Of a DNA stretch of 64,000 nucleotides, positions 39,601 through 54,600 are shown piece after piece. The translations under genes were made by a program, and so were the position numbers. The notes beneath the pieces are model-generated. The model made no database searches, was not told where the DNA came from, and was given only the letters and a program-made list of their open reading frames with translations. The stretch covers positions 62,949,321-63,013,320 of the forward strand of contig NC_059075.1 in assembly GCF_020497125.1 (NCBI RefSeq). Reading direction: 5' to 3'. The stretch comes from Mauremys mutica (taxonomy: Eukaryota > Chordata > Testudines > Geoemydidae). Numbering within the stretch: position 1 is the first letter of the stretch; the number at the start of each line of letters is the position of its first letter.

Positions 39601-42600
39601 TTTCTCAGTGTTGATCTGAGCATCCCATCATAGAATCAGTTTGTATTTAACACAAAGACATGGATTTAAGTCCTATTTAGACATTCATGTTTGAACATTG
39701 GGCTCACAGTACATAACTGCAGCATCAGTTGTTTCTGTGTCAGTGCAAAATAATACCTCATCCACAGATCAGAACCACTAGCTCCAACTGCAAAAGAACC
39801 TCTAATACCATTAGGGGGTGATACCATAGTCTTTGGCTGGTTTAGCCTTGCTATAAAGATGAGCAATAAGACAGACTTGGTCAACAATGTCAAATTCCCA
39901 CCAACGTCCTTTGAACAACTGTGTGAAGGTGCTTGCCCACACTTTTATTTTAAATACAGAAACAATGTTGAGGTGTCTTACAATGAAGCAAGCTAAGAAG
40001 TTGATATGGGGAGATGGCTAATACCATAAATACACAGCAAGGAAAAAACAAATTCTGTATTACGAACATTTATGAGGAAAACTGAGACAAGTGTATCCTT
40101 CTCATCAAGTTCTGCCTTTGATTTCAATCCTCACCTGTGGATTCACCTGAAAGTTCAGCCGAACTGTTTCTCCAAGTTGGATTTTAGATACATCAAAGAA
40201 AATAGTGAGGAGATGGTCATCTGGAGTGTGATCATCTTCATCACAGACTTTCAGCTCCAGGATATTCTAGAAACAAAAGTAAAATAATGCGTAAAAGTGT
40301 AGGAAGCAGAAGTTCCAGCCCTCACAAATGGGGAAATGAGCTGCAGAATTAAAAGGTGAGTGATTAAATGAGACAGAGAAAACAGGAAAGGGGATGTTTG
40401 GCAGTGACCCAACTGTGAATAAGTATATTTAAAGTCTAAATAAAATATTGCTTTGTTGCCCGCCCAGTTTTAGTGTCAAAGGCTAGAAGTGTGGTCAAAT
40501 AATACTCAGCAGCCTATTCATCAATTAAGACATGCAACCTCTACTGAGTTGGCTCAAAGATTTATCTACAGTAATCCCTGCTATCCAAAAAACTCTATTT
40601 TTATCCCCTCTGTGAGAAAGAAATGGAAGATGTAATGTTACATAATATACATATTATGGTAACCATTATATGGTCATTGCCAGGTATATCCATCCCAAGT
40701 ACTATAGTGGGGCAGAGAAATTACTGTTAAGATCCTGGTGATTACAGGATCAATCCATATTTATTTATTTCCAGTAATCCACACTGTAGGTCAGCTGGTG
40801 ATTATTTTTGTACCCAATAAATGTAATAGCATATAATATAAAAGGAACTTGTATAATTACTGCATAATTATATACGCCCTATGCTCCTTCCTACTATGAG
40901 ATGAAGAGGAGAACAAAACCGCACAAAAATATGTGATGGGGCTGTGCAGAGGGGAAAATAGTTACCCTAAATATTCTCCCCTTCTGCAAACAATGTGAGG
41001 CTTGCTAACTAGTTTGGAAGTGTAATTCAATTTGTCATCAGCGAGCAATGGTAGGTAGGTGGAGATACGTGTCCTCATGTCTTGTACACAAAGGAAAAAA
41101 AAACCTCTCTAGTGGCAGCAAAGCATCTGAGTAGAAATGTGACATCTTGTGCAATACTAGTTGCTGCTCAATTGTGTCCACCCATCTTTTCCAGTATAAC
41201 CAGCCGTTCCACATTACTCTGTTTGGTGTTCGTGTACTGCATGAGTTGTAGTGTGCACAGCTCACCAGCCTAGGCCTTGCAGCTCAGCATCCAGGTTGGG
41301 CTGAGGGGTTTCCTACTTTGAGGCTGCAGCACACAGCTGGGATGCAAAGCAGAACTTTCATTGCTGTGAAAAGTTTAATTTTACTACTTCAGAAATTGTA
41401 AGAGTACAAGTGTCATTTGAGGAGTTTTGCCTGTGGTATTTTTATCATCTAGGAAGAAAGGCATTTGTAAAGTGCAGGGGCAGAAAACTTGAACAACTTG
41501 ACTCAGTCTGGTTGGCAGGACTAGAGATCTACCAGCCCCTGACAGCAAGTTGTTCACAGTGTCTTACCTTGACCTGACTCTGAATCCTGAAGTGGAAGGT
41601 TTCATTCCAGACTGGGTTTTTGGAGTTGACGACAGTTTTGGTCCGGGCCTTTTTGACTGAAGCGGTCGGTAGCCATAGGCTCACATAACAATCAGACTGG
41701 GTTACTGTGTAAGAAAGGTACAGATTAAATGGCAATGAAGTAATCTACTATATCTAGTATTAATTTATTTACCGAATTTACTCTATGTATATATGAAGAT
41801 ATAGAGAATTCAGTACACTGCGGTAGCTGATCTTCCATCATGTCTGTCCAATATGGTGCCCATTGCCCCAACCAATTTTCTCTTTTATCAAAACTATTAG
41901 CATTTTTTATTATTGGAAAAATAATGAATAAACTAAAACCTGTTCAAAATGCATAGCTATATTGTACTCTCTACCAAGGAGACAGAGAATCAGTTTTTAT
42001 GCTTTGCATTATTTGGGGTTGTCAAGGCTGAATCCCCACTCTGTCACTCCGAGTGCAGAAGGTGGAGGCCCGTGAGGATTCTAAAAATTAATACTGGCCA
42101 CCCCAGGCTTGTATTAAACTCCCAAGGTTACAGCTTTTCTCTGACCTTGGCTTCGTAAACGCTGCCACCACCCAAATGCAAAAAAAAAACCCTTGGACCC
42201 AGGAAGGAGCATTTGGGAATTCCTCCCTGTGGGGTACCCTCAAGCCCTTTCATACACACCCTCCGGGGAAGGGCTGAGAAAGAAGACAAAGGAAATTAGC
42301 TGTTGCCACCAACTAATCAAACAGCATATGCATAAACCTCTTAGGACACCAAAAACCCAACCCTGTTCTTAAAAAAGGTAAAATTTATTAAAAACAAAAA
42401 GAAAGAAAATACATTTGGAACTTAGGCTATTGCTAGATCTTAAAAAAAAATTACAAAAATTAAGCATCAAGATAGCTTTCTTGAGGTTCATCTTAAAGGT
42501 TACAAGCAAAACAAAAGCATCTGGGGTTAGCACAAAGGAGATCCACAAGTCAAAATACAGAAATAAACCTAATCGCATCTATTTAAACATGCCCTGTACA

Positions 42601-45600
42601 ATGATTTTTTCTTGGTATGGAAGATGAATTTTTATACCTGGTTCAAGCCTTACACAGCATTCATGCTTATAGCATTTCTGCTCCGTGTCCCCTTCTCCAG
42701 AGAACAACAGACAAAGGGAAAGTTTCTTTCCAAATTTTAAAAAGTTCTACCTTCCCATTGGCTCTTTTGGTCAGGTGCCCACTTCCTTTTCTTTACCTGG
42801 GGGACTTTTAACCCTTTACAGGTAAATCAAGCAGAGAACAGCTACCAAGAGGGATTTTACAGCTAACTGGCTGGCTGGGTGTGTCCACCAAAGGGAGCTA
42901 CTCCTCCCACACTTTATTTATCACAGGCAGTATTGTATTACCTAAGCAATGACTGCTTCATGCCTGTCAAAGGCATCAAAATTGTTTTGGATACTTAGTG
43001 CAGGAACCTGTTGCTTTTTTGGGCAGGGGGAGCAGGGGTATTTGAAGGAATGGCTAGTGTTGTGTGTTGAGGCAGAGTCTCCTCTTCCTCTGTCTGCCTG
43101 AATAGTGCAGTGAAGCTCTGAGTTGGTGCAGTGTGACCCAGTGGGTGAGCCCTTATGGCCCACTTGAGGTTCACAGCCCATAGGCTGGGAAGAACTGATC
43201 TATAGTTTTGTTGTGAATCAGCTGAGCATTGGTAGGTCAGCAGAGGGAAGTTTGGTGAGTCTACTGATGGTAACTCTACAGCTGCTCATTTCTCCCTGCT
43301 CAGGGAGGCGATGGATGGCCAACAGGGGAGAATCCAGGGCAGTTGGGAGAAGTGCATCACAGAGGCAGGATTTCTGGGGCTGTTGGCAGGAGCAAAGCAT
43401 TTCAAGGTAGTTGGAGGGTGTTATTGGAACCTACCAAGGTTCTACAGCCCAAAGAGCTGTGACAGCTGAAGCCTGTATAGGGCTTGCCTGAGTTGGGGTG
43501 CACCCAGGATGGTACCAGGGACAGTCAGACTTTGCATTGCTACCCACTGAGGGAAAAAAGATTAAGTTTACTCTCAGGGCAGACTAAGGGCAGAGCTATA
43601 CTACAGACCTATGTCAGTATAACTACATCACTCAACTGCATCATAACAGCTTAACATAGCATCTTAACCTCCCATGTAGACAGCACTATGTTGGCAGGAG
43701 AGCGTCTCCCCCTAACATAGCTACCATCTCTTGGGGAGGTGGATTAACTATGCCGGCAGGAGAGCTCTCTCCCATCTGCATAGGAGAATCTTTACTTAAG
43801 TGCTACACTGACGCAATGTTTTTAGTGTAGACCAGCCCCAAGTGTCTCCGTGTCTAGGTGAAATGAACAGAGTCATTAAGGAACTGCTAGAAACTGATCC
43901 AGATCAGGGGGGTGTCCAGAGAGACCATGCAAACACCAAATGATGCATGAATTGACACTCTCGGCAGGGAAGCTGAACAGAGACCCCAGCTCGAGAACAA
44001 AGGACTGAGAGGTGTGAGACGGCGCAATAAGTGTGGGCTCTAGAAGAACCATGCAGCTCTCCCCCGGAACTAATGAAATCAGAGAGGAACAGAGCCTGAA
44101 AATGGAACTCACTACAGCTTGGCTGATGAACTGTGGCTTGACCATAATGGACTATGCTTTAAGCTTTATTTCTCTATAAGGCTTCCATAAGGACTTTCAA
44201 TGCTGTGGTCCAGTTGACTAATAAATCCTACTCTGTTTTGAAAACACTGCTTGGATGTTGCTGCAAATACCTAGGGTTCATTAGTCCCTGAAGACTGCCC
44301 AAGTCGCCACTAGGAACCTATCTCAGTTGGACTTGCTGAGTGTGACGCAGGAGTGCTGAAGTCCACTCAATCTAGGAGGCAGGGTGTGCCCTACCCTAAA
44401 GGAAGGTTGAGACCCCTTGGGGATCTGCTACACTAAAGGGGTTGCTACAAGAAACTGTTTAGGAGCTTGGGCATAGCACTGATCCTATGGATCTGTGACA
44501 ACAGCATAGACAGCTTATCAGCTTTTGTTTCAAGAGTACTAGATGACTGGTTTAGCAAGACAAAGAATCCAATTCTAGATTGCTAGAGCTTTCCCAGGTT
44601 GGCAAGGAAATGCGTTAGTGCTTGGTATGGTAATTGTGACTGATTCCTGCTCCTTTTGCTTGCTGAGTATCCTCTTTTCCTATTAATACATCTGGCTTCA
44701 CAACTTTCTGCAATGGGAACTCATCAAACTGATGTATTTGCTTCTGTAGGGTCTGTCAGAAAGAAGAAAGCCCTTGTTCAGGACGGCTTTGAATCTTTAC
44801 TTCTGTCTGCTCTTGATTTTTTACAAAATTTTTAAAAATACTATAGAATAGACCTGGTCAACGTATTTTGCCCAAGTTTTGAAAATTTTTGGGGAAAAAA
44901 TTACCATGCCATAAGCTGGTCAAAAAAACAGCAACCAAAAAAACCCACCAAAGTCATTGCAATTTTTAACATTCTTGAACAGTTTGACTGTATAACATTT
45001 GCCTTGGGAACCTGCTAGGGATGAGTCTCAGTCAGCAAAAGTACACTTTTATAAACATAGTTTTATTATGGTTTGCGGAATGTCATTGTTTGCAATTTTA
45101 TCTTGTCATGTGATTTCCATATAAGCCCAAAAGTGCAGCTGATAAAATTTGTAAAACTCTTTGCTACGCGAGTGAAAATGTGCCTAAGTGTCAAAGCAGC
45201 AGAGTAAGATGAGGGTGCTCTTTTGCATGGCATTGTGTTGGTTTCAGTCTGGTTGTTTTAATTAGAGGTGGGCTGACGCCACAACCTTCACATCTGGATT
45301 TGAATTTGCCCAAAATTCAGGGGTATTCGGTGTGGGGTTTTGCTTCAGTCGGTTATAGAATTATATGCTAGCTATGAAATTTGGCTTCAGAACTGAGCTC
45401 CTTTATAGCTGAGGGATGTTCAGATCCAGGATTTCAGTATGGGATGATTTCTAGCACTACATCCGGATCATTCTGAAGCACTTTAGCTCCTTCAAGAATG
45501 ATGAGGTCTCTCTCTCTACCTGGTAAAAGAATTAAAATGATTTTTGATTGGGTTTATTTGCACAGCACTTTACAAATATGACTTCGGCCCTTTCTACCAT

Positions 45601-48600
45601 CATGACCATCCCAGGTCTTTTCCTAAAATAGGCCACATTAAAGCAGCTGTATTTATGACACAGTCTACGGGAAGTTATATATGGATAAGAATAATCCTGT
45701 GGCAAAATTATACCCAAGTGTGAATGCACAATGTTTCAGGCAATAGGACACAAAGGATAAATGTGAATCATAGGGTTACACCATCCATTGTGCCCCAGCC
45801 CTAAAACTTTATGAGGTGTACCCTAAAAAAAGGTCTACTACTAAAGGATGACTAGCCAGAGAAGACTGCTGCAAGTGGCATGGAGGAAACGGGTCCTAAG
45901 TACAAATCACTATATAGTGTTTATGAAGCTATTTGGAAAACTTTTCCATTTGAAATACACACCCACTCAAACATTCAAGCTACAGTACAATGGACACACC
46001 CAAATCTGGATATGCTGTGTCTTGTCTTATTTAGTTTTGCTTGTGCCTTTAAACTGTACATTCTATGGGTAGCCCTGACCTTTGGGAATCACAAAGTCAA
46101 TGGTTTTATTCTTCCTTTCCTCAATATTTGGAAGTTGAAAGTGACAAAGCTCTCTCGGGTCAGTTTGGTTGTTTGATTTTTGTTTGCTGCCCTTTCCCTC
46201 ATACAAATAGACCGGAAAGTATAAACCCATTGCTACGGTTTAGCATTTCTGTGTAAGACTCCTGCATTCTAAACCCTGCTCTGATTCCCTCTGTGACTCT
46301 TAGTCAAGTGACATAACCTCTCTGCCTCAGTTCCCCATCTGTAAAATGGGAAGAATAATGTTTATCTCTCTTCCCTGTAGGGGATGGAGGAGGTTGTGAT
46401 GATGAATATGTCAGTGCTTGTAAAATCTCACACATAACCACCACCTCCCCCAATGGTCCTAGTAGCTCCAATACCTGAGCTTGTTTGGGGAACCATCCCA
46501 AGAAAAACTTTTTTAAATATTGGAAACAGCACAGAGGTTCCAGCACAAGTAGCTAAGCTTCTTACACCTTGCAGCAGGAGACCTGGAAGGGACGGGGGGA
46601 AGCTGTCCTTGCCCCCTTTTTAATATAAAATGAGACATTTCATTTCTGAGTGACCCAGCGGATCATTTCATTGACCCTCCCCAAAATTCTCAGACCAGCC
46701 TTGTGTACAGTGGTGTGATCATGCTTGGAGTTTGTGGAGAGCAATATGTTGCTTCACAGGCACACCAAAAATATTTAGGAGCAGAGTCCTGTTATCTGTG
46801 TGACTCTTTACAGGCTACTGTACAGTACTGTGCACGTCTACAGCTTTGTATTCATGATAAATAATAGTAATTACATATAATTAAGATGAGGGTCAGGAGA
46901 TCTAGGTTCTATTCTTAGCTCTACCACAGTCCCTCTGGGTGACTTTAGACAAGTCACTAAACTGCTTTGTATTTCTTTTTCCGTCGGTAAAATATATCTC
47001 ATAATACTTTCCTATTTCCCAGGAGTGTCATAAGGCTTAATTCATTCATGTTTGTGAGGTACTTTGAGATCCTCAGGAGGAAGGCACTATAGAAATGCCA
47101 ATAATTGCTGTTACTACATTTTCTGCATAGCTTTCTTTTGTATTCTACCATGCTAGATGCACGTACTCACCAAAATGAAAAACCACTCAGTACTCACTAA
47201 TTCACTCAGCTCTAATCATAGTATAGGCAGTCCCTAAAAGTGTGTATGATGTTTCAGGCCTAGGATCAGTGTTGAGCAATATACTGGAAAAGGTAGAGTA
47301 GCATGCATTTATAGGATCCAGGCCACTTTATTAGGCTATCAAACAAGTTACTAATTATCTTTTGGTATAGAAGCAGGGTTGGGTCTTAATTGCACGGTAC
47401 CATCAGAGATCATTACAGCAACATGATCCAAGTTTGAAAATACCATGGCCACACTGACTCATATTGCTCAAGATAATAATACCAATACCAGAGCAAGAAA
47501 CCAAGTTTGATGTCCCCATAATAGGTATCACACAGAAACATACCTCATCAAACAAATCATGATAAATAATAGTACTTGGCACTTTTATATCTTTCATTCA
47601 AGGATCTCAAAGCACTTGACATGGTAGGACAACAAACCCCTTTTTACAGATGGGGAACCCGAGGCTCAGTCATGAATAGAAACCAGGCTTCCAAGCTTCC
47701 GTATACCTCTGAGAGCAGATATCTGTGCAATGTCATAACACCTCAAGCACGGCATGCACCACAGGAAACAATGCATACCGCTTTGGAATCGTCTGTTTTA
47801 ATAACACTACAACAGTGTATATGACCAGCATGTAAACTGGAGAAAAACAAACAAACATCGGAGGCCATATTTCTTCAAAGATTTCCAGTCACTCTGTAAT
47901 TTTAAATTGGAGGTGATTCAGCTGCTGGTCTAGGCATGTGATGGTTACAATCATGGCAACACATTATTATTATTTCAGAGTGGTAGCCGTGTTAGTCTGT
48001 ATCAGCAAAACCAATGAGGAGTTCTCTAAGGTGCCACAGGGACTCATCATTGTTTTTATTATTATTGATGACCTTAGGCAATAATGTACTGCACACTGTA
48101 TGAACCAGTACATAATGGTGGACAGCAGGACATTCCCACAGTATGGCATGGATCAAGTGAAATTATAAACTGTGTATATATATTTCCATTTAATCTTCCA
48201 TAGCGCTAATTTGCATGGATGCTATAAATAAGCAAATAGTGAATGTGCCTATACACTCCAAAGTTAACCCATCAGACACAAAGGGAATGGTGCCATTGTA
48301 CGACCACTTGCTTTAAAACCGGATCAATTTTGTTGTGTCCAGATAACCATACTCTCGCCCTCTTCCTGCTCCTAATCCCATGTGATCAATGAGCTGATAA
48401 AGAAATATTAAAATGTCAGTGATTTGCTGTATAAGTGATGTGCTTACTACTTGTGGTTGCACAAACCCAGAGTGTCCAAAGTTCACTGCCCAAGGATGAT
48501 TCAAACAGCATGACAGACAGCTGCATCTTTATACTACACAACTTTGTGTGCTGTGCATAAGAGCTGAATGTTAATCCTATGGCTAATATGGTGGGGAACT

Positions 48601-51600
48601 GTTCGAGGAGCAATAATGTGTGCCAGTGCATGCCATTAGCATTTAATCATAGAAATATTGGGCTGGAAGGGACTTGGAGAATTCCTCAAGTCCAGCCCCC
48701 AGCGCTGAGTCAGGATCAAGTAAATCAAAACCATCCCTGACAGGTGTTTGCACAGACGCCGACTCTGTGGGTGCTCCAGCTCACCTCCACTCCACCTCCT
48801 CCCCTGAGTGCGCCGCATCGCCACTTCTCCTCCCAGCGCTTGCCACCGCAAAACAGCTGTTTCACAGCGGCAAGCGCTGGAAGGGAGTGGGGAGGAGGGG
48901 GAACACAGCGCGCTCCGGGAAGAGGCAGAGACAAGGCAGGGATTTGGGAGGGGGTGGAGTTGAGGCGGGGACTTTGGGGAAGGGATTGGAATGGGGGCAG
49001 GGCAGGGGTAGAGTCAGGTCGGGGCCGGAGGCAAGGACCGACCAGCACTGGGAAAAGTTGGCACCTATGAGTGTTTGTCTAGCCTGTTCTTCAAAATCTC
49101 CCATGATAGGCATTCCACAACCTCCCTTGGAAGCCCATTCCAGAAACCCTTAGAAAGTTTTTCCTAATAGCTAACCTAACTCTTCCTTGCTGCAGATTAA
49201 GCACATTATTTTTTGTCCTACCTTCAGAGAACATGGAGAACAACTGATCACTGTCATCTTTATAACAGCCCTTAACATATTTGAAGACTGTTATCAGGTC
49301 TTCTTTTTTCAGGACTAAACATGCCCAGTTTTTTTAACCTTTCCGCATAGGTCAGGTTTTCTAAACTTTTTATCATTTTTGTTATTCTCCTCTGGACTTT
49401 CTCCCATTTGTCCACATCTTTCTTAAGGTATGGTGCCCGGAACTGGACACAGTACTCCAGTCAAGGTATCATCACGGCCAATTAGAGTACTTTCCATGTC
49501 TTACATAAGATGCTCCTTTTAATACACTACAGGATAATATTAGCTGCTTTTTTTTTTTTTTTTGGTAACTGCACCATATTGTTGTCTCAGATTCAATTTA
49601 TGATCCACTATAAATCCCAGATTCTTTCCAGCAGTACCTCGGCCTGGTCAGTTGTTCCCCATTCTGTAGCTGTGCCCCTCATTTTTCCTTCCTAACTTTC
49701 TGTTCTCCAAAGTGTAGCAATCCCACCCAGTTTGGTGTCATCTACAGATTTTATAAGCACACTCTCCATTCCATTATACAAGTCATTAATAAAAATATTG
49801 AATAGTGCTAGTCCAAGGGCAGACCCCTACACAAGCCCCCAGTAGATAGGCCCTGCCAGTCAGACAGCAAACCACTGATAACTATTCTTTGAGTATGGTC
49901 TTTCAAGCAGTTGTGCACCCACCTTATAGTAATTTCTCTAACCATATATCCCTAGTTTGCTTATGAGAATGTCATCTCAGACTCTGTCAAAAGCCTTATT
50001 AAAATCAAGATATATCATGTCTATGCTTCCCCCACCTCCCATCTACTAGGTCAGTAACTTTGTCAAAGAAGAAAATTAGGTTGGTTTGGTATGATTTGTT
50101 CTTGACAAATCTATGCTGGCTATTCCTTATAAACCTGTTGCCCTCTAGGTGCTTACAAATTGATTGTTCAGTCATTTGTTCCAGTATCTTTTCAGTGTCA
50201 AAGTTGGGCTGACTAGTCTATAATTCCCTGGTTCTTTTTTGTTCCCGTTTTAAAAGATTGGTACTAATATGCCAGTATAGCGATGTATTGTTTATTATAC
50301 TGCCAGTAATTGGGTCTCTGATTTTCCTGAACACAAACACCACTGGCAATAACAGCAGTGGTGTTTTTGTGATATTTCCTGGGCAATGTTTATAGTGAGG
50401 TCTGGAAGGTCAGTGAGTCTGATAAGGATTAAAATAATCTGCATTCGTATCTAGTTATAAACAACCAAGTCCCAGACATGGTCTAAAATGAGTTGTATGG
50501 CTGTAATGTGGGAGCAGAGAGTATCTAGGGTACAGACAATGGGCCAAATTCACAGATGGTCAATGGTGTTGTCGTTATATATTGGTAAACAGATTCAAAT
50601 TGGTATAAGTAGGTGTAGCTTGCATACTAATGGAACAGTGGAGGGTGAGGAGGAGGAGCAGCAAGAGAGAGTATGAAGATGCAAGATAAAAAGTCTAAAT
50701 AAAGACTTCAAATTGTCTTGGACAAAAACTGTTCCATGCAGAATGAACACTCACTAAAACAGCCATAAACAAATAGTGATGATCAGGGGCGGCTCCAGGC
50801 CCCAGCACGCCAAGCATGTGCTTGGGGCGGCATGCCGCGGGGGGCGCTCTGCCGGTCGCCGGGAGGGCGGCAGGCAGCTCCGGTGGACCTCCCATAGGCA
50901 CGCCTGTGGGAGGTCCACTGGAGCCACCTGCCACCCTCCCGGTGACCGGCAGAGCGCCCCCCGTGGCATGCCGCCGTGCTTGGGGCGGCGACATGTCTAG
51001 AGCCGCCCCTGGTGATGATAACTGCAATGTATTTACTTGGTGGGAATTGCTAGCGAGATATTGAGGGTGTGGTGGTAGGAAAGGCCTTATTTAACATCTT
51101 CATTAATAATCTGGAAAAAGGAGCAATCAGATGATATTATATTAGGAGGCGTTCTAAACACCAACTGAGACAGATAAATGATACAAAGAGATTAGAAACC
51201 TGAGCTGAAAATAACAAAATGAGGTTCATCATGGAAAAATGCAGAGTAAAATACCTGCGGAAAAATAACCTTAAATACAGATATTCAGTGGGAGAAAATT
51301 GGCTGGAAAGCTCTGATGGATAAAGCCATCTGTGAGTGATAATGGACTGAACAGGAGAAGTAGCAGTCCCTCACCGTCTGGCTCTTGAGCAATGATCTCT
51401 GGAATAGTCTGTTCTCTTCTGGACACCACATTTCCCAAAAGATACCAACAAACTGAAGGGTGTTCCGAGAAGAGGAACAAAATGGAGAAAGGGGGCAAGG
51501 ACTGATTTATGAAGAATGATTTAAAAAGCTGTGTACATACAGGTTGGTTCAGCAATAAGTAAGATAGATGTTCTAGCTACAAGTATCCATAGGAGAGAGA

Positions 51601-54600
51601 ATTACTTATAGTCATACCCCGGGGTTGACTTGGACTAATGAGATGAAACTAAGAGAAGAAAATGTAATCTCAATATTAGGAAAGTGATACTATGGAGAAA
51701 TCTCCCATGGACAGTGATGGAGGCTCATCCTTCCAGAATGTCAAAACTAGACCAAACAAAACACTAGAGAAAGGTACTGTAGGCAGATGACTTGGTGATC
51801 TAATGAAGTCTTCCATCTTTCTATGAAAACTGGTGAGGCTAGTGTTATTTTACACCTTCCTGTTAAGTTACTTATCCTGCTACACCCTCCCATTTGTTTC
51901 TTCACAGCGTAAGTTACACCCAGCTGCCAACATGTAATTTACACCACCCTTTGTCACCTCGGAATTTGGCCTAAAGGGTTTAAACATTTTTTAAAAGACA
52001 TTTTAGTTAAAACCTGTTCAATTATAATATTCTACCAATTTTTATGTATTTCATGGGGGCAAGTTGTATTTTTGTCATAAGAGATCCCATTAGTACATAC
52101 AAATTAGATGCAGTGAATTACAGAGAACAAATATTACTGAAATTAAACAGCAGTCATTTAGGCCCTGATCTTGCAGCTAGATCCATGCAGGTGAACCCAT
52201 GGATTTAGTAGGAGCCTAGAGAACTTCAACAAGGCTCTGCACAGGGTCCGTCCTCATTGTTTTAGTTGCAAGATTGAGCTCAATACAGAAATACTTCTCA
52301 GAGGATTGTTTTCAGGGCAGTGTTTGTACTATTGAGTACTAGGGATGGTGAGTGAGGAGTTCTGCGAATGTGGGCATGGAAGCCAGAATCACAAGTGCCA
52401 CCATTTTTACTGTCCACATTTCAACCCTGTGGATTAGTCACTTTTACTCACTCATCAGTAAGTACAGATTATCTGCAACTCCGACTTGCAAAATGCTCTC
52501 AATTAATCTCAAAACATCCTGAATCAGATACCAAAGGATGTCAAACCAATTTGTTTACAGCAGTAGCTTCCTGCATATTAATATCTGCCTCAGAAGGGGT
52601 GATGCTGTTTGTTTTCAGCACTTTGTTTCTTTTCCTTCTTGATCTTTTGCACCTTGGAATTTTTTCTCTGGGAGCCTGGTGTTCACCATATGAAGGATGT
52701 ACCCAGTCCACCAAAGCTCTCCTTTCACAAGCATTGTTTCAATGTTGTTTGTGCAACTTCTCATTATTCATGATTTTATCTTGCCACTTTGTGTGAATAA
52801 TAGCTTAGAGGTGTTGTTGATTAAATGCTTTCAGCATCTATTTGCAGGCAATAACTTGTCTATGTTTCACAGAGTAAGGTAGAAAGGCTGCAGCATGGTA
52901 AACACACCTTTTGTCCAATACTGTTTTGGTTCCAGACTCCAGATTGCATTCTGTTACAGTGTGAATATGCCTTTTATATTCAAGCAATGACTAACAGGCA
53001 GCATGATCTAATAGAATAAGTATAGGACTGGGAACCTGGAACTCCTGCCTTCTAATCCTGGCTCTTCCACCGGCTAGTCCTTTATCCAAAAATCTTCTTG
53101 AATTAGGAAGGGCAGTAATCCAATTGTAGGCAACTCCCGCAAAAAAAGAAAATCAAATGCGAGGGAAGGATAAAGCGCATTGGCTTCCCTCCCTGAAGAC
53201 ATTTACGGAAAGGAAAGGAAAAGAGCTGGTGAAGAAGTATGGTAAAGTCAATTTCAGGCAAGTGTCCAGGGCCCATTAGAGGGGAATTGTGTGGGGATAA
53301 GGACCCTGAATTAGCTTGACAGAGTGAGATATTCTTCAGGCCCATAGGCCATTTCAATCTCCTCAAACAGGATTGAGATGAGGGAGGAACCTCCTTTTCT
53401 GCTCTGGGAGAGGTCCTGAAGGCTTCTGTTCAGACTCCTGCACTGGGCCATTGGGAGAAGGGGCCTGGGCACTCACTTAGGAGTCCTCTCCCCTTACACT
53501 CAGCAACAGGAAAAGGATCTTTAGGTAAAATTTCATGTTCCTGATCACTTCACTCCCATTCCACAGTGAGAGGGGAATCAGAAGGCTCTTCTTCACATCC
53601 ATTGGTCAGTGGGGAAGCCCATAGGGGACCCAAACAAAACACCAGCATCAGGAAACTAAAACTTCTGGATGGTTGCAATTCTGCTTTTTTTATCTGAACC
53701 AAGGTAGTTCAGGCTGGTTCATGTAAAGGCATTTTGGTTTCAGCCTCTCTATTTAAAATAGATTCGCCGATACAAGACAAATGACCACCTACTGTTTTCT
53801 GAAGAAGAGAGATCATCATTGTTCACAGCACTTTCTATTGTACTATGAATTTCATGTATTGTTTAAGAGTATCATTAAAGTACTAATCTGTATATCTATA
53901 ACCTTCTGGGGCTTCTAGGAGAGTAAATGGGAATAAAAACAATTAGCCAAGTGAGGGCTCAATTATGCCTTGAAGGCACAGACTGCCCAGTGGGAGATGC
54001 GGGAGGTAATGTGTCTCCTAAAGAGACTGATGCCTTTTCACCAAGGGTGACTAAAAAGTCCTGGAGATCGTCATTATGGACAACAGAAACTGTCCCCTCA
54101 GTACATAAACAAGGAATGTATAAACAAATTTACACCAAGTGCTGGACTCTTTAAGAAAACACACAACACATGATACTGGAAGAAATGTGAAATTAAAGCT
54201 TGGCATTTTTCATTTAGTCATGTAACCTGTCTTAACCTATTTTGAGAAATGTATCAGCTTCCATAATAGCAAGGCAAAGCACAAGTAGTAAAATTATTAC
54301 TACACATTTGCAGTGAGAAAATCCCATAAGAGAACAGATGTGAATTAGATTCCTTTTCCTTCTCCTCTGGCATAGTATCATCTATTCTCTTTAAACTAAG
54401 GTTATCTCAGAGAGAGATAATGCCTCTGGGCAGAAACTACTATGTAGGGACCAGAAAGCTTGGCAAGGTTCCTCTCATTATTTTTCTCTGCATTATTTTG
54501 TCAAAGGCTGGGGTTTGCCCCCCTGAGGAAGATACTGGAGATCTGACCCATACACCCCACCAATCCCTTGGGATCTACTGTGGACACATATCTATCCACA

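Larger units (their letters stand above)
38146..41567 (-). other. Introns 5, 4 and 3
   Basis: Around exons 5 (39020-39060) and 4 (40135-40266) no transposon termini, RNA genes or further exons were recognised. Confidence 0.5.

Noticed and set aside
41949..42158. Plus-strand open frame crossing the solo LTR boundary
   Set aside because: Spans unrelated intron and LTR sequence; chance frame.
48674..49153. 159-codon plus-strand open frame
   Set aside because: It spans the junctions of a hAT element nested in CR1 and is caused by GC-rich composition.
52368..52796. 142-codon plus-strand open frame with a hydrophobic stretch
   Set aside because: No recognisable family, no splice context, and it lies inside intron 2 of the opposite strand gene.
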